Assembly: GCA_016292455.1 (NCBI GenBank)
Contig: JAEDIL010000002.1
Location: forward strand, 5,332 to 69,331
Length of the DNA stretch: 64,000 bases
Direction: 5' to 3'
Source: Clostridiaceae bacterium
GTDB taxonomy: Bacteria > Bacillota > Clostridia > Oscillospirales > Acutalibacteraceae
Position 1 is the first letter of the stretch; each line of letters opens with the position of its first letter. Below are positions 20,544 to 31,036 of the stretch, in pieces. The notes under the pieces are model-generated. The model ran no database searches and was not told the origin of the DNA. It saw nothing but the letters and a program-made list of their open reading frames with translations. The translations under genes were made by a program, and so were the position numbers.

Positions 20544-21122
20544 TCAAATTGATTCAGAAACGGCTTCTTTTTCAGCCGAGGAATTATAAACCTCGGGCTT
20601 TAATATGCCGATAAACGGGAGATTGCGATACTTTTGGTTATAGTCAAGTCCGTAACCGACAACAAACTGATCTTCAACCTGCGCGCCTATATACTTCGGC
20701 TTAATTGTTACAGATTTATCGCGTCTGTCCGGCTTGTCAAGAAGCGTGCAAAGCGTGATACTCGCAGGCTTCTTTTCGGAAAGAAGGTTGGAAAGGCACT
20801 GCAAGGTTCTGCCGCTGTCAAAAATATCTTCAACAAGAAGAATATCACAGCCGGTAATATCGCCGCACAAATCATGAATAATATCAACCTTGCCCTTTGA
20901 TTCAGTTCCGGCTCCGTAACTGCCGGCAGTGATAAAGTCAATCTCACAGGGAATTGTTATTGCTCTCATGAGATCGGCCATAAAAATCACAGAGCCTTTG
21001 AGAACACTAATCAGAACAAGCTTTTTGCCTGCAAAGTCCTCGCTGATCTGAGCTCCGATTCTGTCGGTAATCTCTTTCAGCTGTTCTTTCGTAAAAAAGA
21101 CTTCCTGAATGTCATTAAGCAT
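20544..21122 (-). CDS. hpt: Hypoxanthine phosphoribosyltransferase
   Basis: 192 residues. Purine salvage: converts hypoxanthine or guanine with PRPP to IMP or GMP. The PRPP-binding signature ILLVEDIFDSGRTL, the LKGSVIFMADL loop and the base-contacting VVGYGLDYNQKYRNLP are visible. It starts 4 bases after the tilS stop codon. The tilS-hpt-ftsH order is the classic Firmicutes arrangement. Confidence 0.96.
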   Translation of the reverse strand: MLNDIQEVFFTKEQLKEITDRIGAQISEDFAGKKLVLISVLKGSVIFMADLMRAITIPCEIDFITAGSYGAGTESKGKVDIIHDLCGDITGCDILLVEDIFDSGRTLQCLSNLLSEKKPASITLCTLLDKPDRRDKSVTIKPKYIGAQVEDQFVVGYGLDYNQKYRNLPFIGILKPEVYNSSAEKEAVSESI

Positions 21123-21126
21123 AGAA

Positions 21127-22443
21127 TTATCCTTCCTTAATCTTTATTTTTACCGGATTTGCGGTTTTATCCGTAACAATGAAAGGCTTATTTGTTCCGA
21201 CGCCTTCGACCCAGACAACTTTTCCTTTGCATTCAAGAACGGCAAGCTTGCTTCGTTCTCCCTGCGGAATCTTCATCTCGTTAAACAGCTTTTTCAATGA
21301 CTTTGTGTTCCCTCTTGCGACGCTTGTAAAAGTATCACCAGGTCGCCGGCTACGAAGAACCGGACTTTCAGAAAGAAGCTGCAAATCAAAACAATTTTTT
21401 CTGTCGCTGTATTTGAGATTGTCTTCGGGAATAATTTCATAAAACTTGAACGGCGAAGCGAATCTGCCGTTTTCAAGTTTTGCGCACCACGTTTCAACAC
21501 AAGACGTATCGAAAACTTGAAAGTTGATTATATCACAGGAAACCGAAATATACAAGTCCTCCGAAAGCTGAATTTTCCCGGTGTCTCTGATTGCGCGGGC
21601 AACAAGACTGACATGGCGCGCTTCAACCTGCTTTTTCATCTTTTCTTCAAGCATAATTCTGATGCATCTGTTAAAAACGGCATCATCAAGACGCAGAAAC
21701 GCTTTTCTGTCAAAACCGGAATCGGTTTTAGCATCTTCAATCGCCCTCTGCGCAGTCGTTTTTAAAAATGACTCGTCATTCCCGACGTTTTCGAAAAACC
21801 GAAAAAAACTGCGTTCAAGCTCGGGATTGATAGTTTTCAACTGAGGAATGATATTATGCCTGATAAAATTGCGTGAATAATCATCGGTCAGATTGCTCGA
21901 ATCTGTAACAAACCTAAGTCCGTTTTCAGCACAGTATTTCAAAACCTCGTCGCGTGTGCAATCAATCAGCGGTCTGATTATACGGTCGCGAACCGGCGCA
22001 ATTCTGCAAACGCCTGAAAGTGAACTTCCCCGGGCAAGATTAAAAATCGAAGTCTCAATGCAGTCAGAAAGTGTATGGGCAACAGCAATTCTGTCACAAC
22101 TGCTGTTTTCAAAAGCTTTATACCTCACCATACGACCACATTCTTCAAGCCCAAGCTTGTTTTCCCCGGCAATTGCAGCAACATCAGCTGATACAACTTT
22201 GAGAGATACTCCCCTTTTCCCGCAGAGTTCCTCAACAAATCTGCAATCGGACAGCGCTTCTTCACCTCTGAGGTTATGATTGACATGAATCGCAGACAGT
22301 TCAAAACCATATTCACTTTGCAGTCTGCAAAGAATATCTAAAAGACACACGGAATCTGCTCCGCCGGAAATGCCGACAGCAACGCTTTTCACGTTTTTCA
22401 GCATTGAGAAGCGTTCGATTGTGTTTTTAACTTTACATATCAT
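21127..22443 (-). CDS. tilS: tRNA(Ile)-lysidine synthetase
   Basis: 438 residues. It converts the wobble C34 of tRNA-Ile(CAU) to lysidine so that it reads AUA. The N-terminal ATP-pyrophosphatase domain carries the P-loop GISGGADSVCLL, followed by HVNHNLRGEEA and a second conserved segment RGSSLSGVCRI. The C-terminal TilS substrate-binding domain is present (LRSRRPGDTF). The ATG overlaps the end of dnaB by 11 bases. Essential in nearly all bacteria. Confidence 0.95.
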   Translation of the reverse strand: MICKVKNTIERFSMLKNVKSVAVGISGGADSVCLLDILCRLQSEYGFELSAIHVNHNLRGEEALSDCRFVEELCGKRGVSLKVVSADVAAIAGENKLGLEECGRMVRYKAFENSSCDRIAVAHTLSDCIETSIFNLARGSSLSGVCRIAPVRDRIIRPLIDCTRDEVLKYCAENGLRFVTDSSNLTDDYSRNFIRHNIIPQLKTINPELERSFFRFFENVGNDESFLKTTAQRAIEDAKTDSGFDRKAFLRLDDAVFNRCIRIMLEEKMKKQVEARHVSLVARAIRDTGKIQLSEDLYISVSCDIINFQVFDTSCVETWCAKLENGRFASPFKFYEIIPEDNLKYSDRKNCFDLQLLSESPVLRSRRPGDTFTSVARGNTKSLKKLFNEMKIPQGERSKLAVLECKGKVVWVEGVGTNKPFIVTDKTANPVKIKIKEG

Positions 22444-23818
22444 TTCTCAGTGTCTCCAGATTTGTAAACAATGTATAGTCACCGTTCCAGGCAACTTTAA
22501 CCGTATTTGTCGGGCCGTGTCTGTTTTTGGAGATGATGAATTCAGCTTCGTTTACAGCGGGTTTATCCTCCTGCGGAGAACTGTCACCGGTATTCTCTGC
22601 ATAGTACTCGTCACGGTAAAGCATTATTACAATATCCGCATCCTGCTCAATTGAACCGGATTCACGCAAATCGGAAAGCTGAGGACGGTGCGATTTTCCG
22701 CTTGCCTCAGTACGTCTGGCAAGCTGAGCCAGAACAACAACAGGAATGTTCAGGTCCTTTGCCATGAGTTTAAGATTTCTTGTAATTTCTGAAACCTCCT
22801 GAACTCTTCCTTCGGTACGCGTTCCACTTTTCATCAGCTGAAGATAGTCAACAAAAACAGCGTCAACATCTCTCAGCCGGCGAATTCTTGATTTCATTTC
22901 GGGAACCGTCATCTCCGAAGTATCATCAAAATAAAGCTCGCAGTTGCTCAGAACAGCAGCAGCTGTTGCCAGCCTGCCCCACTCTTCGCCGTTAATATTT
23001 CCGGTACGCATTTTAGTGCTTTCAAGTCTTGCTTCGGTTGCAAGCACACGCTGTGCGAGCTGCTTTTTTGTCATTTCCAGGGAAAAGAAAAGAACTTTCT
23101 TTTTTCCCATCATTGCCGTGTTCCGCGCAATGTTCAGAGCAAGACTTGTTTTACCCATCGCAGGACGGGCGCCGATGATTACAAGGTCGGACTTATTAAG
23201 ACCGGTGATTGCCTTGTCAAGGTCAACAAAGCCGGTCGTATAGCCCTTATACTTATCTCTGTCGGCAGAACTGAGCTGTTGAAGCTCAGGATAAACCTCA
23301 GTGACAATGATGTCACCGAGCTTTGCCGGACCTTTTGTTATCTTGCCCTGACGTATGTCATAAATCTTCTGCTCGGCAAAATTCAGGAGGAGTTCTGCGG
23401 AATCTTCAGTTCCTGACGCTCTTTCAATAATGTCTTTTGAAACATTTATCAGAGAGCGTATGTAGAATTTCTCCTTGATTATTTTGCAATAGCTTTCAAC
23501 ATTTTCAGTTGACGGAACCGACTGTGCCAGCTGATAAAGATAGTTCTTTCCGCCTGCGTCATCATAAATCTTTTCAATTTTCAGCCGTTCCAGAACAATC
23601 AGAGGGTCAATTTTTCCGCCGACGGCGTCAATTTCCTGCATAATCAGGAAAATAGAGCGGTGGGCAGGCATATAGAAGTACTCGGGTTTAATCATTACAA
23701 GAACCTGAGATAAACACTCAGGCTCACTCAGAATACTGCCGAGCACAGCTTGTTCGGCTTCAAGGCTGAAAGGTATATTCACATCATCCAGACTGATAAT
23801 GTTACCGGGTGCCGGCAT
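22433..23818 (-). CDS. dnaB: Replicative DNA helicase DnaB
   Basis: 461 residues. Hexameric 5'-3' helicase of the replication fork (called DnaC in Bacillus). The N-terminal collar domain begins PFSLEAEQAVLGSIL. The RecA-like motor has Walker A GARPAMGKTSLALN, the ATP-sensing segment FFSLEMTKKQLAQR, Walker B AVFVDYLQLM and the DNA-binding DLRESGSIEQDADIV. ATG at 23818 directly follows the rplI stop (TAATATG); an in-frame TTG four codons earlier is less likely. It sits between rplI and tilS. Confidence 0.96.
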   Translation of the reverse strand: MPAPGNIISLDDVNIPFSLEAEQAVLGSILSEPECLSQVLVMIKPEYFYMPAHRSIFLIMQEIDAVGGKIDPLIVLERLKIEKIYDDAGGKNYLYQLAQSVPSTENVESYCKIIKEKFYIRSLINVSKDIIERASGTEDSAELLLNFAEQKIYDIRQGKITKGPAKLGDIIVTEVYPELQQLSSADRDKYKGYTTGFVDLDKAITGLNKSDLVIIGARPAMGKTSLALNIARNTAMMGKKKVLFFSLEMTKKQLAQRVLATEARLESTKMRTGNINGEEWGRLATAAAVLSNCELYFDDTSEMTVPEMKSRIRRLRDVDAVFVDYLQLMKSGTRTEGRVQEVSEITRNLKLMAKDLNIPVVVLAQLARRTEASGKSHRPQLSDLRESGSIEQDADIVIMLYRDEYYAENTGDSSPQEDKPAVNEAEFIISKNRHGPTNTVKVAWNGDYTLFTNLETLRNDM

Positions 23819-23819
23819 A

Positions 23820-24260
23820 TTATTCACCAACCATCACATAAAGTTTTGCGGAAATACCCTGATAAAGCTTCACTTCAAACTCATAAGTACCAAACTGCTT
23901 GATGTCATCAACAACAATCTTTCTCTTGTCAGCGTCAATACCAAACTGTTCTTTAACTTTTTCGGCAATTTCTTTTGAAGTGACTGAGCCGAAAAGCTTT
24001 CCGTTCTGACCTGCCTTTGCCGAAATTCGGATTGTCTGACCCGAAAGCCTTTCAGCCGCGGCCTTTGCGGCAGCTGTTTCTGTGTCAATTCTGTATTTTT
24101 CAGCTTGCTGCTTGTTCTTAAATTCAGACATCGCCTGTGCATTTGCCTCAGATGCAAGTCCTTTCGGGAAAAGGAAGTTTCTTGCATATCCGTCAGAAGT
24201 GTTGACCAGCTCACCCTTCTTACCGAGTCCTTTAACATCCTGTTTCAAAATTACTTTCAT
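23820..24260 (-). CDS. rplI: 50S ribosomal protein L9
   Basis: 146 residues, the usual length. Starts [19 protein letters not shown] with the conserved [13 protein letters not shown] signature, a central helix, and a C-terminal RNA-binding domain ([14 protein letters not shown]). It binds 23S rRNA at the base of the L1 stalk. RBS GGAGGT. The start overlaps the gdpP stop (ATGA). The gdpP-rplI-dnaB order is conserved across Firmicutes. Confidence 0.98.
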   Translation of the reverse strand: MKVILKQDVKGLGKKGELVNTSDGYARNFLFPKGLASEANAQAMSEFKNKQQAEKYRIDTETAAAKAAAERLSGQTIRISAKAGQNGKLFGSVTSKEIAEKVKEQFGIDADKRKIVVDDIKQFGTYEFEVKLYQGISAKLYVMVGE

Positions 24261-26236
24261 TTTATTACCTCCGTAGTTTCATTAACATATTTATCAATTG
24301 TATTTTTCAGTCTGCGGACTGCTTCATCAACCGAAGTGTTTTCCAGCTGACACGCAGCCATGGTCTGATGACCTCCGCCGCCCAGCATTTCCATAATTAC
24401 CTGAACGTTTATTTCACCGTAAGAGCGCGCGGAAATGTTCACAAAGCCGGGAGCTTCATACAAAACAAACGAGGCTTTGATTCCTTCAACATTGAGCATT
24501 TCATCGGCAGCCTGCGATGTAATCAAGCGGATATTCTTATCTTTGAAATCGGCAACCGAAATGGCAAACATTTTGTTGTATACCTGAGAATTATCAATAA
24601 CGGCGTTTCGTTTGTGGAAAACTCCCATATCATTTGAAAAGAGCTTTTTTGCATCAATGGTGCTTGCCGCTCTTGAACGAAGATATGCAGCCGCCTCAAA
24701 AGTTCTCACACCTGTTCGGATAATAAAATTACGCGTGTCAAGCATAATTCCCGAAAGAAGCGCCTGAGCAGTTATATTATCAATAAACGGCGATGTATCC
24801 GCATATTCGCAGATTTCCGCAATCATTTCACAAGCAGATGATGCTGTCGGAGCATGATAGAACATAACTGTGTCTTCAATGAAGCCGACGGATTTTCTGT
24901 GGTGGTCGATCACCATGACTTTTCCGGCCTTTTCAATGATTGAAGGAGCATCGGAAAAATCCTTTTTATGTGTGTCAACAACAACAACCAGAGTATTTTC
25001 TCCAAGAAGAGAATGAGCCTTTTCCGGAGAAACAAGAGTGTCCGCAGGAAAATGAGCCAGAAATGTTTCAATCAGCGGACCTGCAAGGGTGGTTTTCCGG
25101 TCGATAACAATGTTGGCTTTTTTCTGAAAATGAGACGCAATTGCAAACATTCCGACAGAGCCGCCGAATGCGTCAAAGTCAGAAAATCTGTGCCCCATAA
25201 TCAGAACATTGTCGCTGTCGTTAATTATCGAAGCAATTGATTTTGAAATCAGCCTTGTTCTGACTTTATTCCGCTTTTCAAATCCGGCAGAAACGCCGCC
25301 ATAAAATTTATATTGTGCTTCATGGCGGATTGCAACCTGATCTCCGCCGCGGCTCTGTGCCATGTCAAGAGCCTGCTTTGCAGAATCGTTTGCGGCAATC
25401 AGTGTTTGTTCTTTTCCGACACCTATTGAAAGCGTCACACCGCAGTTTTTTCCGTCATGACTCATGTTACGGACAGTATCGAGAATTGAGAACTTTTCGG
25501 CAATCATTTTTTGAAGTGACCGTTCTTCAACAAAAATCAACATCCGGCTGTTTGAATATTTCCTGCAAAGAGCTCCGTAAGACGAAGCCCATGAGTCAAT
25601 TGCCTGTTCAATCCGGCTGAAAATCGACGCACAATCACTTTCCTTGAAGATCTGATACACTTCATTTGCGTTATCAATGACGCAGAGCATAATTGACGGT
25701 CTGGAATCATAATAATCCTTTTCAGTTTTTCTCAGCTTTGTTTCATCAAAGAAGTAAAGGAGATACAATTCATCACTGTCAACTGCCACTTCGCTTGAAT
25801 ACACAGCAAAATACTTCTGATCTGCTTTGATTCTGTATCCCCTGCCGTCAATAAGCCGTTCAATACTGCCTTCGCGTTTCAGAACAGTGAGAATTGAACA
25901 GAGAGGAGTATTTTCGTCGATCGAAAACGTTTCCCTGAAACTATCGTTGACCCATACAAGCTGACCGTCTTTTTCAATTACAGCACAGGCAACAGTCAGC
26001 TGTTTAAAGGCATCTCCACGTTCAAAGTCAAGCTCGTCAGCAACAGTTCTTATCTGATAAAGCAGTTTTTGCCGGACACGCTTCTGGTATAGCCATTTTA
26101 TCAGAAACAGAGCAGCAAACAACACCCCCTCAACAACAGCAAGAGCCACGTTGAAGAAGAATGTTGCAATTACGCAAAGCAAGGCAACAGCAAAAGTGAT
26201 TATGGAAGTATCAAACTCTTTCCAAAGCTTTTTCAT
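24257..26236 (-). CDS. gdpP: Cyclic-di-AMP phosphodiesterase GdpP
   Basis: 659 residues. It degrades c-di-AMP, controlling potassium and osmotic balance and wall stress. Two N-terminal membrane helices (about 8-50) are followed by a PAS-like domain (about 80-160), a degenerate GGDEF domain whose signature has decayed to RGGDQVAI, and DHH/DHHA1 catalytic domains: [31 protein letters not shown] (about 440) and [15 protein letters not shown] at 26236 follows the RNase J stop by one base and uses GGAGA inside that gene. The family assignment is clear from the domain order. Confidence 0.95.
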   Translation of the reverse strand: MKKLWKEFDTSIITFAVALLCVIATFFFNVALAVVEGVLFAALFLIKWLYQKRVRQKLLYQIRTVADELDFERGDAFKQLTVACAVIEKDGQLVWVNDSFRETFSIDENTPLCSILTVLKREGSIERLIDGRGYRIKADQKYFAVYSSEVAVDSDELYLLYFFDETKLRKTEKDYYDSRPSIMLCVIDNANEVYQIFKESDCASIFSRIEQAIDSWASSYGALCRKYSNSRMLIFVEERSLQKMIAEKFSILDTVRNMSHDGKNCGVTLSIGVGKEQTLIAANDSAKQALDMAQSRGGDQVAIRHEAQYKFYGGVSAGFEKRNKVRTRLISKSIASIINDSDNVLIMGHRFSDFDAFGGSVGMFAIASHFQKKANIVIDRKTTLAGPLIETFLAHFPADTLVSPEKAHSLLGENTLVVVVDTHKKDFSDAPSIIEKAGKVMVIDHHRKSVGFIEDTVMFYHAPTASSACEMIAEICEYADTSPFIDNITAQALLSGIMLDTRNFIIRTGVRTFEAAAYLRSRAASTIDAKKLFSNDMGVFHKRNAVIDNSQVYNKMFAISVADFKDKNIRLITSQAADEMLNVEGIKASFVLYEAPGFVNISARSYGEINVQVIMEMLGGGGHQTMAACQLENTSVDEAVRRLKNTIDKYVNETTEVIK

Positions 26237-26237
26237 T

Positions 26238-28013
26238 TCAAATCTCCATAAGGATTGGCAGTACCATAGGACTGCGCTTCGTACGCTCATACATCAGTTT
26301 TGAAACATCGTCGCGTACCCTGCTTTTAATCGTTCCCCATTCACGGATATTTTTATCAAAGCAACGGTTAATTGTTGCTTCGGCGGTGTTTCTTGCTTCT
26401 TCAATGAGCTCTTCCGCTTCACGGACAAAGACAAAGCCGCGCGAAACAACATCAGGACCGGAAACAATCGAACGGCTGACACTGTCAATTGCCGCAACAA
26501 CAATAATAATTCCGTCCTCGGCAAGGTGCTTTCTGTCACGGATGACAATACTGCCGACATCACCGACGCCGAGACCGTCAACAAAGACCTGTCCGGCAGG
26601 AACATTCGCCACCTTTTTTATACTTGCGGACGTAAGCTCATAGCTTGCACCGTTTTCAACAATTACAATGTTTTCCTTGTCAAATCCCATAGAAACGGCA
26701 AGTCTGGCATGCTTCTGAAGATGTTTCTGTTCACCGTGAACCGGTATAAAAAACTTCGGTCGGACAATTCCGAGCATAAGCTTCAGCTCTTCGCTGCAAG
26801 CATGTCCGGAAACATGAACATCGTACATCTTTTCATAGACAACCTCTGCACCGAGCTTCATAAGCTCGTTTATAACGCGGCTGACGGTTTTTTCGTTGCC
26901 CGGAATCGGTGTTGCAGAAATTATGACATAATCATTAGGCGTGATTGCAACCTTTCTGTGGTCTGAAAACGCCATCCTTGTCAGCGCCGACATCGGCTCA
27001 CCCTGACTTCCGGTTGTTATCAGAACAATTTCGTGGTCACTGTATTTATTTATAAGGTTAATATCGACTATTACACCGTCTGGAACTTTCAGATAGCCCA
27101 ACTCGCGGCTGACGGCAACAACATTTTCAAGACTTCTTCCCGACAGAACAACCTTTCTCCCGAGACTCTGAGCAACGTCAATAATCTGCTGAACACGGTG
27201 AATGTTTGAAGCAAAAGTTGCAACGATTATTCGCCTTGCACCGGCTTTTCTGAACAGCATTTCAAAAGAATCGCCGACTTTGTGCTCACTTTCAGTATAG
27301 CCGGGACGTTCAGCATTAGTTGAGTCTGAAAGTAAACAGAGAACTCCCTCATTTCCCAACTGACCGAAGCGTGCCAGGTCAATCATACCGCCGTCAACAG
27401 GTGTACTGTCAATTTTGAAATCGCCGGTGTGAACAATGGTTCCGGCTGAACATCTGATTGCAAAGCCGACAGCATCGGGTATTGAATGATTGACGTGAAT
27501 GAACTCAACATCAAATTTACCGAGTCTGACCTTGTCTCCCGGTGCAGCAACATTGAGCTTTGCACCGTTAAGCAACCCGTGTTCACGGAGTTTTCCTTCA
27601 ATGAGTCCGTTCGTGAGCCTTGTGCTGTATACCGGCACGTTGCAGTTTCTCAGAAGATATGCAAGAGAACCGATGTGGTCCTCATGACCATGGGTAATAA
27701 CAATGCCTTTGAGCTTGTCGGCATTGTTGAGAACGTAGGTAAAATCCGGAATAACAAGATCGATACCGAGCATATCCTCATCCGGAAATGCAAGACCGCA
27801 GTCAACAATTATCATGTCACCGTCATATTCGAAAACGGTCATGTTTTTTCCGACTTCATTTATACCGCCGAGGAAAGAAATTTTCACCGGTTTTTGCGGC
27901 TGAACCATTTTCTTTGCCGTCTTTTTTTTCTTGTAATAAAATGTCTGGGTCTTTTTGGTCTTTCCGGAAGACTTTGCAGACCTCTGAGCAGTATTATTAT
28001 TTCTTTCGTTCAT
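26238..28013 (-). CDS. rnj: Ribonuclease J
   Basis: 591 residues. A metallo-beta-lactamase/beta-CASP nuclease with 5'-3' exo- and endonuclease activity, central to mRNA decay in Gram-positives. Metal site ITHGHEDHIGSL (about 106-116), HTGDFKID, the beta-CASP segment LLSDSTNAERPGYT and the motif PVHGEQKHLQKHA are visible. It carries a basic, Lys-rich N-terminal extension of about 36 residues, longer than Bacillus RNase J1. The RBS AAGGAG is about 15 bases from the ATG, a long spacing. First gene of a seven-gene operon from a consensus promoter. Confidence 0.95.
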   Translation of the reverse strand: MNERNNNTAQRSAKSSGKTKKTQTFYYKKKKTAKKMVQPQKPVKISFLGGINEVGKNMTVFEYDGDMIIVDCGLAFPDEDMLGIDLVIPDFTYVLNNADKLKGIVITHGHEDHIGSLAYLLRNCNVPVYSTRLTNGLIEGKLREHGLLNGAKLNVAAPGDKVRLGKFDVEFIHVNHSIPDAVGFAIRCSAGTIVHTGDFKIDSTPVDGGMIDLARFGQLGNEGVLCLLSDSTNAERPGYTESEHKVGDSFEMLFRKAGARRIIVATFASNIHRVQQIIDVAQSLGRKVVLSGRSLENVVAVSRELGYLKVPDGVIVDINLINKYSDHEIVLITTGSQGEPMSALTRMAFSDHRKVAITPNDYVIISATPIPGNEKTVSRVINELMKLGAEVVYEKMYDVHVSGHACSEELKLMLGIVRPKFFIPVHGEQKHLQKHARLAVSMGFDKENIVIVENGASYELTSASIKKVANVPAGQVFVDGLGVGDVGSIVIRDRKHLAEDGIIIVVAAIDSVSRSIVSGPDVVSRGFVFVREAEELIEEARNTAEATINRCFDKNIREWGTIKSRVRDDVSKLMYERTKRSPMVLPILMEI

Positions 28014-28089
28014 ATTTCTGTATATACACTCCTTAACAAATGAACATTATATGTAAAATTCGCATAATAATTCAGTATAATTACTATAT

Positions 28090-28118
28090 ATATTACTATT
28101 TTTCAGACAATGTGTCAA
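28090..28118 (-). promoter_or_regulatory. Promoter of the rnj-gdpP-rplI-dnaB-tilS-hpt-ftsH operon
   Basis: Perfect TTGACA (28118-28113), 17 bases, TAATAT (28095-28090) on the minus strand. The leader to the RNase J start is about 70 bases and very AT-rich. Confidence 0.78.
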
Positions 28119-28209
28119 GAAAAACGAGGCTTTATTATTGTATTGTTTAAAAATAAATTATTCCTTAATATTTAACATTTTTAACAAAAAAATACGGGTA
28201 TAGTCACTA

Positions 28210-28238
28210 TTGATAAACTTTGCGCAATATGATAGAAT
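28210..28238 (+). promoter_or_regulatory. Promoter of rnhA
   Basis: TTGATA (28210-28215), 17 bases, TAGAAT (28233-28238), about 28 bases before the start codon. The leader is thus very short. Confidence 0.65.
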
Positions 28239-28266
28239 TATGCATATTTTGGCACGAGGTATAATT

Positions 28267-28707
28267 ATGAAAGATGTTACGATATACACCGACGGCGCGT
28301 GCTCCGGAAATCCGGGACCCGGCGGTTGGGGCGCAATTCTTGATTACAAAGGAAAACGAAAAGAGCTTTGCGGCGGCGAGGTTCAGACCACGAATAACCG
28401 TATGGAACTTACGGCTGTGATTGAAGCTCTTTCCGCATTGAAGGAGCCTTGCCGCGTTACCGTTATCACAGACTCCAAATATGTTTCTGACGGCATTACT
28501 CTCGGCTGGGCGGCCGGCTGGAAGAAGAATAACTGGCGAAAAAAAGACAAAAAGCCGGCGCTGAATCCTGAGCTTTGGGATTCACTGTTGCTGCTTTGTG
28601 AAAAGCATGTCGTGACTTTCAATTGGATCAAAGGTCATGCCGGCCATCCGGAAAATGAACGTTGCGATGAAATGGCGGTTGAGCAGAGCCTGAAACATCA
28701 GAACTGA
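28267..28707 (+). CDS. rnhA: Ribonuclease HI
   Basis: 146 residues. It cleaves the RNA strand of RNA:DNA hybrids. The catalytic carboxylates are D9 ([11 protein letters not shown]), E47 (NRMELTAV), D69 (ITDSKYV) and D134 (ERCDEMA), with the flexible-loop His in [13 protein letters not shown] at 28267 is placed by GAGGT; an upstream in-frame ATG at 28210 coincides with the promoter and is unlikely. Single-gene unit with its own promoter and a strong terminator. Confidence 0.97.
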   Translation: MKDVTIYTDGACSGNPGPGGWGAILDYKGKRKELCGGEVQTTNNRMELTAVIEALSALKEPCRVTVITDSKYVSDGITLGWAAGWKKNNWRKKDKKPALNPELWDSLLLLCEKHVVTFNWIKGHAGHPENERCDEMAVEQSLKHQN

Positions 28708-28708
28708 C

Positions 28709-28753
28709 AAAAAGGGGCTGTAAAAAACTTTCGTTTTTTTACAGCCCCTTTTT
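28709..28753. terminator. Long bidirectional terminator between rnhA and parC
   Basis: AAAAAGGGGCTGTAAAAAAC (28709-28728), loop TTTC or similar, then its complement from 28733 to about 28753 with one extra T: a stem of about 20 bp with T-runs on both strands. It overlaps the parC stop codon. Confidence 0.92.
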
Positions 28754-31020
28754 TACACATCAAAGCCTTCAAGCTGAATATTGTTTTTGAGAGAAGCGTC
28801 TTCGGTGCTGAGGAGAGCACCGGTTGACGGGAGATTCTTTGACTTGTACCTGTATGGCTTTACAAATTCGCCCTCTTTGTAATCACGGATAAGCGAAATA
28901 TGATTGTTGCGTTTCAGCGTAATACATGCCACACCCTGCGTATCTTTCATTGCTTTTGGCGATATGAGCGCTGTATTGAACAGCAAGTATCTTCCGCCGG
29001 TTGTTTCAACAACAATGTCCTTGTCATCATTCAGCATCATAATCTGAACAAGCGGAGATTTGTCTGAATACGCTTTAATAAGCTTTTTCCTGTTCGCTTT
29101 CGTTGCGTATGACGAAAGATTAACCTTTGCCGCTTTGCCGTTTTCAAAGAAGAACAACATATATCCGTTGTAGTCGTTATTAAGCACGGCTGCAAAAATA
29201 GTATTTTCGTCTTCGTCCATTGAAAGCTTTGAAGCAACATAATCACCGAGAACAGAAGCTTTTGAGTCCGCAAAATCAGAAAGCCTTGCCTTATAAACCT
29301 GAAACTTATCGGTAAAGAACAAAACTTCTTTTGAGTTGGTTGTTTCAAGCTGAAGAACAATTTCGTCTCCCTCTTTAAGCTTTTGCTCGCCGCTCATTCT
29401 CAACGATTGAGGAGTAATCTTTTTAAAGTATCCGCCTTTGGTATAAAAAACGGTGACCGGATAATCCGGAACCGCCTCTTCGGCTTCCTCTTCTTCAATA
29501 TCAGAAAGATATAGAATGTCGCTCTTGCGTTCCATTCCGTATTTTTTGATTACATTTTCAAGCTCTTTGATAATAACCTTTCTGATTTTTGCCTTGCTTG
29601 AAAGAGTTTCCTCCATGTCGGCAATGGCGGAAGTCAGGTTTTCAATGTCTTTCAATCTTTTGAGAATATACTCACGATTGAGATGACGCAATTTAATCTC
29701 AGCAACATATTCCGCCTGAATTTTATCAATCCCGAACCCGACCATAAGGTTTGGAACGACTTCGCTTTCTTCTTCGGTGTTCCTGATTATTGCAATTGCT
29801 TTGTCAATATCAAGAAGTATCTTTTCAAGTCCTTTAAGAAGATGAAGCTTGTCTTTTGCCTTTTCAAGGTCAAAGCTGATGCGTCTGAAAACACATTTTC
29901 CCCTGAACCGTATCCATTCGATTAAAATTTCCTTTACGGAAAGAACTTTCGGATAACCATTGATAAGAACATTAAAGTTGCAGGAAAACGAATCTTCAAG
30001 CGGAGTTGACTTATAAAGCTTCTGCATAAGCTTTTCCGGCTCAACTCCCCTTTTGAGGTCAATTGTAATTTTAAGACCCTGCCTGTCCGTCTCGTCCCGA
30101 ATATCACTGATTTCTTTAAAGGTTCCGGCTTTGATCCGCTCAATGATTTTATCAATGATAGCCTCTGCCGTTGTTGTCGGCGGTATTTCATAGATGTCAA
30201 TGCAGTTATAGTCCTTGTCATAGCGGTATTTTGCCCGTACCCTGATTGAACCGCGTCCGGTGTTGTAAACATCTTCAATAGCTTTGCGGTCATAGAGAAT
30301 TGTTCCGCCCCCGATAAAGTCAGGCGCAGGCAAAGTATCAATAACATTGTGCTCCTGGTTTTTAATCAGTTCAATCGTGGTTTCGCAGAGCTCTTTCAGA
30401 TTGAAAGAGCAGATTGAGCTTGCCATACCGACTGCAATTCCGAGACTGACGTTTGCAAGAATTGAAGGAAAAGTGACAGGAAGCAAAACCGGCTCTTTTG
30501 TTGTGCTGTCATAATTATCAACAAAATCAACGGTGTTCTTGTCAATATCGCCGAATAGCTCGGCACAGACCGGTTCAAGCTTTGCCTCGGTGTACCTTGC
30601 GGCGGCATAATGCATATCGCGTGAATAAGCCTTTCCGAAATTTCCCTTTGAATCAACAAACGGACATAAAAGAGTTTCGTTTCCTCTTGCAAGACGCACC
30701 ATCGTTTCATAAATCGATGCGTCTCCGTGCGGATTGAGCCGCATTGTCTGTCCGACAATGTTTGCCGACTTGGTTCTTGCACCGCTCAGCAGATTCATTT
30801 TGTACATTGTGTACAGAAGCTTTCTGTGTGATGGTTTAAGACCGTCAATTTCCGGAATTGCACGCGAGAGAATAACACTCATTGCATACGGCATATAGTT
30901 GATTTCAAGCGCGTCAACAATCGGCTGGTCAACAACATCACCCGCAGAGGAAATATGAGCATGCTTCAAAAGCTCTGTAATGTCTGCATCTTTTTTTATC
31001 GGTTTCTTCTTTTTTGCCAT
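28753..31020 (-). CDS. parC: Type IIA topoisomerase A subunit, divergent ParC-like
   Basis: 755 residues. DNA-cleaving subunit: it opens DALEINYMPYAMSVILSRAIPEIDGLKPSHRK and has catalytic Tyr143 in AAARYTEAKL. No GyrA box (QRRGGKG) is visible, so decatenation (topo IV) is more likely than gyrase activity. The quinolone-binding segment reads HGDASIYE (98-105): the Ser corresponding to GyrA S83 is Ala101, while the acidic partner E105 is kept, which predicts weaker fluoroquinolone binding. ATG follows GAGAGG, 16 bases after the partner gene. It is divergent from standard ParC in the tower and C-terminal regions. Confidence 0.85.
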   Translation of the reverse strand: MAKKKKPIKKDADITELLKHAHISSAGDVVDQPIVDALEINYMPYAMSVILSRAIPEIDGLKPSHRKLLYTMYKMNLLSGARTKSANIVGQTMRLNPHGDASIYETMVRLARGNETLLCPFVDSKGNFGKAYSRDMHYAAARYTEAKLEPVCAELFGDIDKNTVDFVDNYDSTTKEPVLLPVTFPSILANVSLGIAVGMASSICSFNLKELCETTIELIKNQEHNVIDTLPAPDFIGGGTILYDRKAIEDVYNTGRGSIRVRAKYRYDKDYNCIDIYEIPPTTTAEAIIDKIIERIKAGTFKEISDIRDETDRQGLKITIDLKRGVEPEKLMQKLYKSTPLEDSFSCNFNVLINGYPKVLSVKEILIEWIRFRGKCVFRRISFDLEKAKDKLHLLKGLEKILLDIDKAIAIIRNTEEESEVVPNLMVGFGIDKIQAEYVAEIKLRHLNREYILKRLKDIENLTSAIADMEETLSSKAKIRKVIIKELENVIKKYGMERKSDILYLSDIEEEEAEEAVPDYPVTVFYTKGGYFKKITPQSLRMSGEQKLKEGDEIVLQLETTNSKEVLFFTDKFQVYKARLSDFADSKASVLGDYVASKLSMDEDENTIFAAVLNNDYNGYMLFFFENGKAAKVNLSSYATKANRKKLIKAYSDKSPLVQIMMLNDDKDIVVETTGGRYLLFNTALISPKAMKDTQGVACITLKRNNHISLIRDYKEGEFVKPYRYKSKNLPSTGALLSTEDASLKNNIQLEGFDV

Positions 31021-31036
31021 TATTGTTTCCTCTCTG

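Noticed and set aside
25300..25500. Active diguanylate cyclase in the gdpP product
   Set aside because: The GGDEF signature is degenerate (RGGDQ) and the PAS-GGDEF-DHH/DHHA1 order is that of GdpP, where this domain does not make c-di-GMP.
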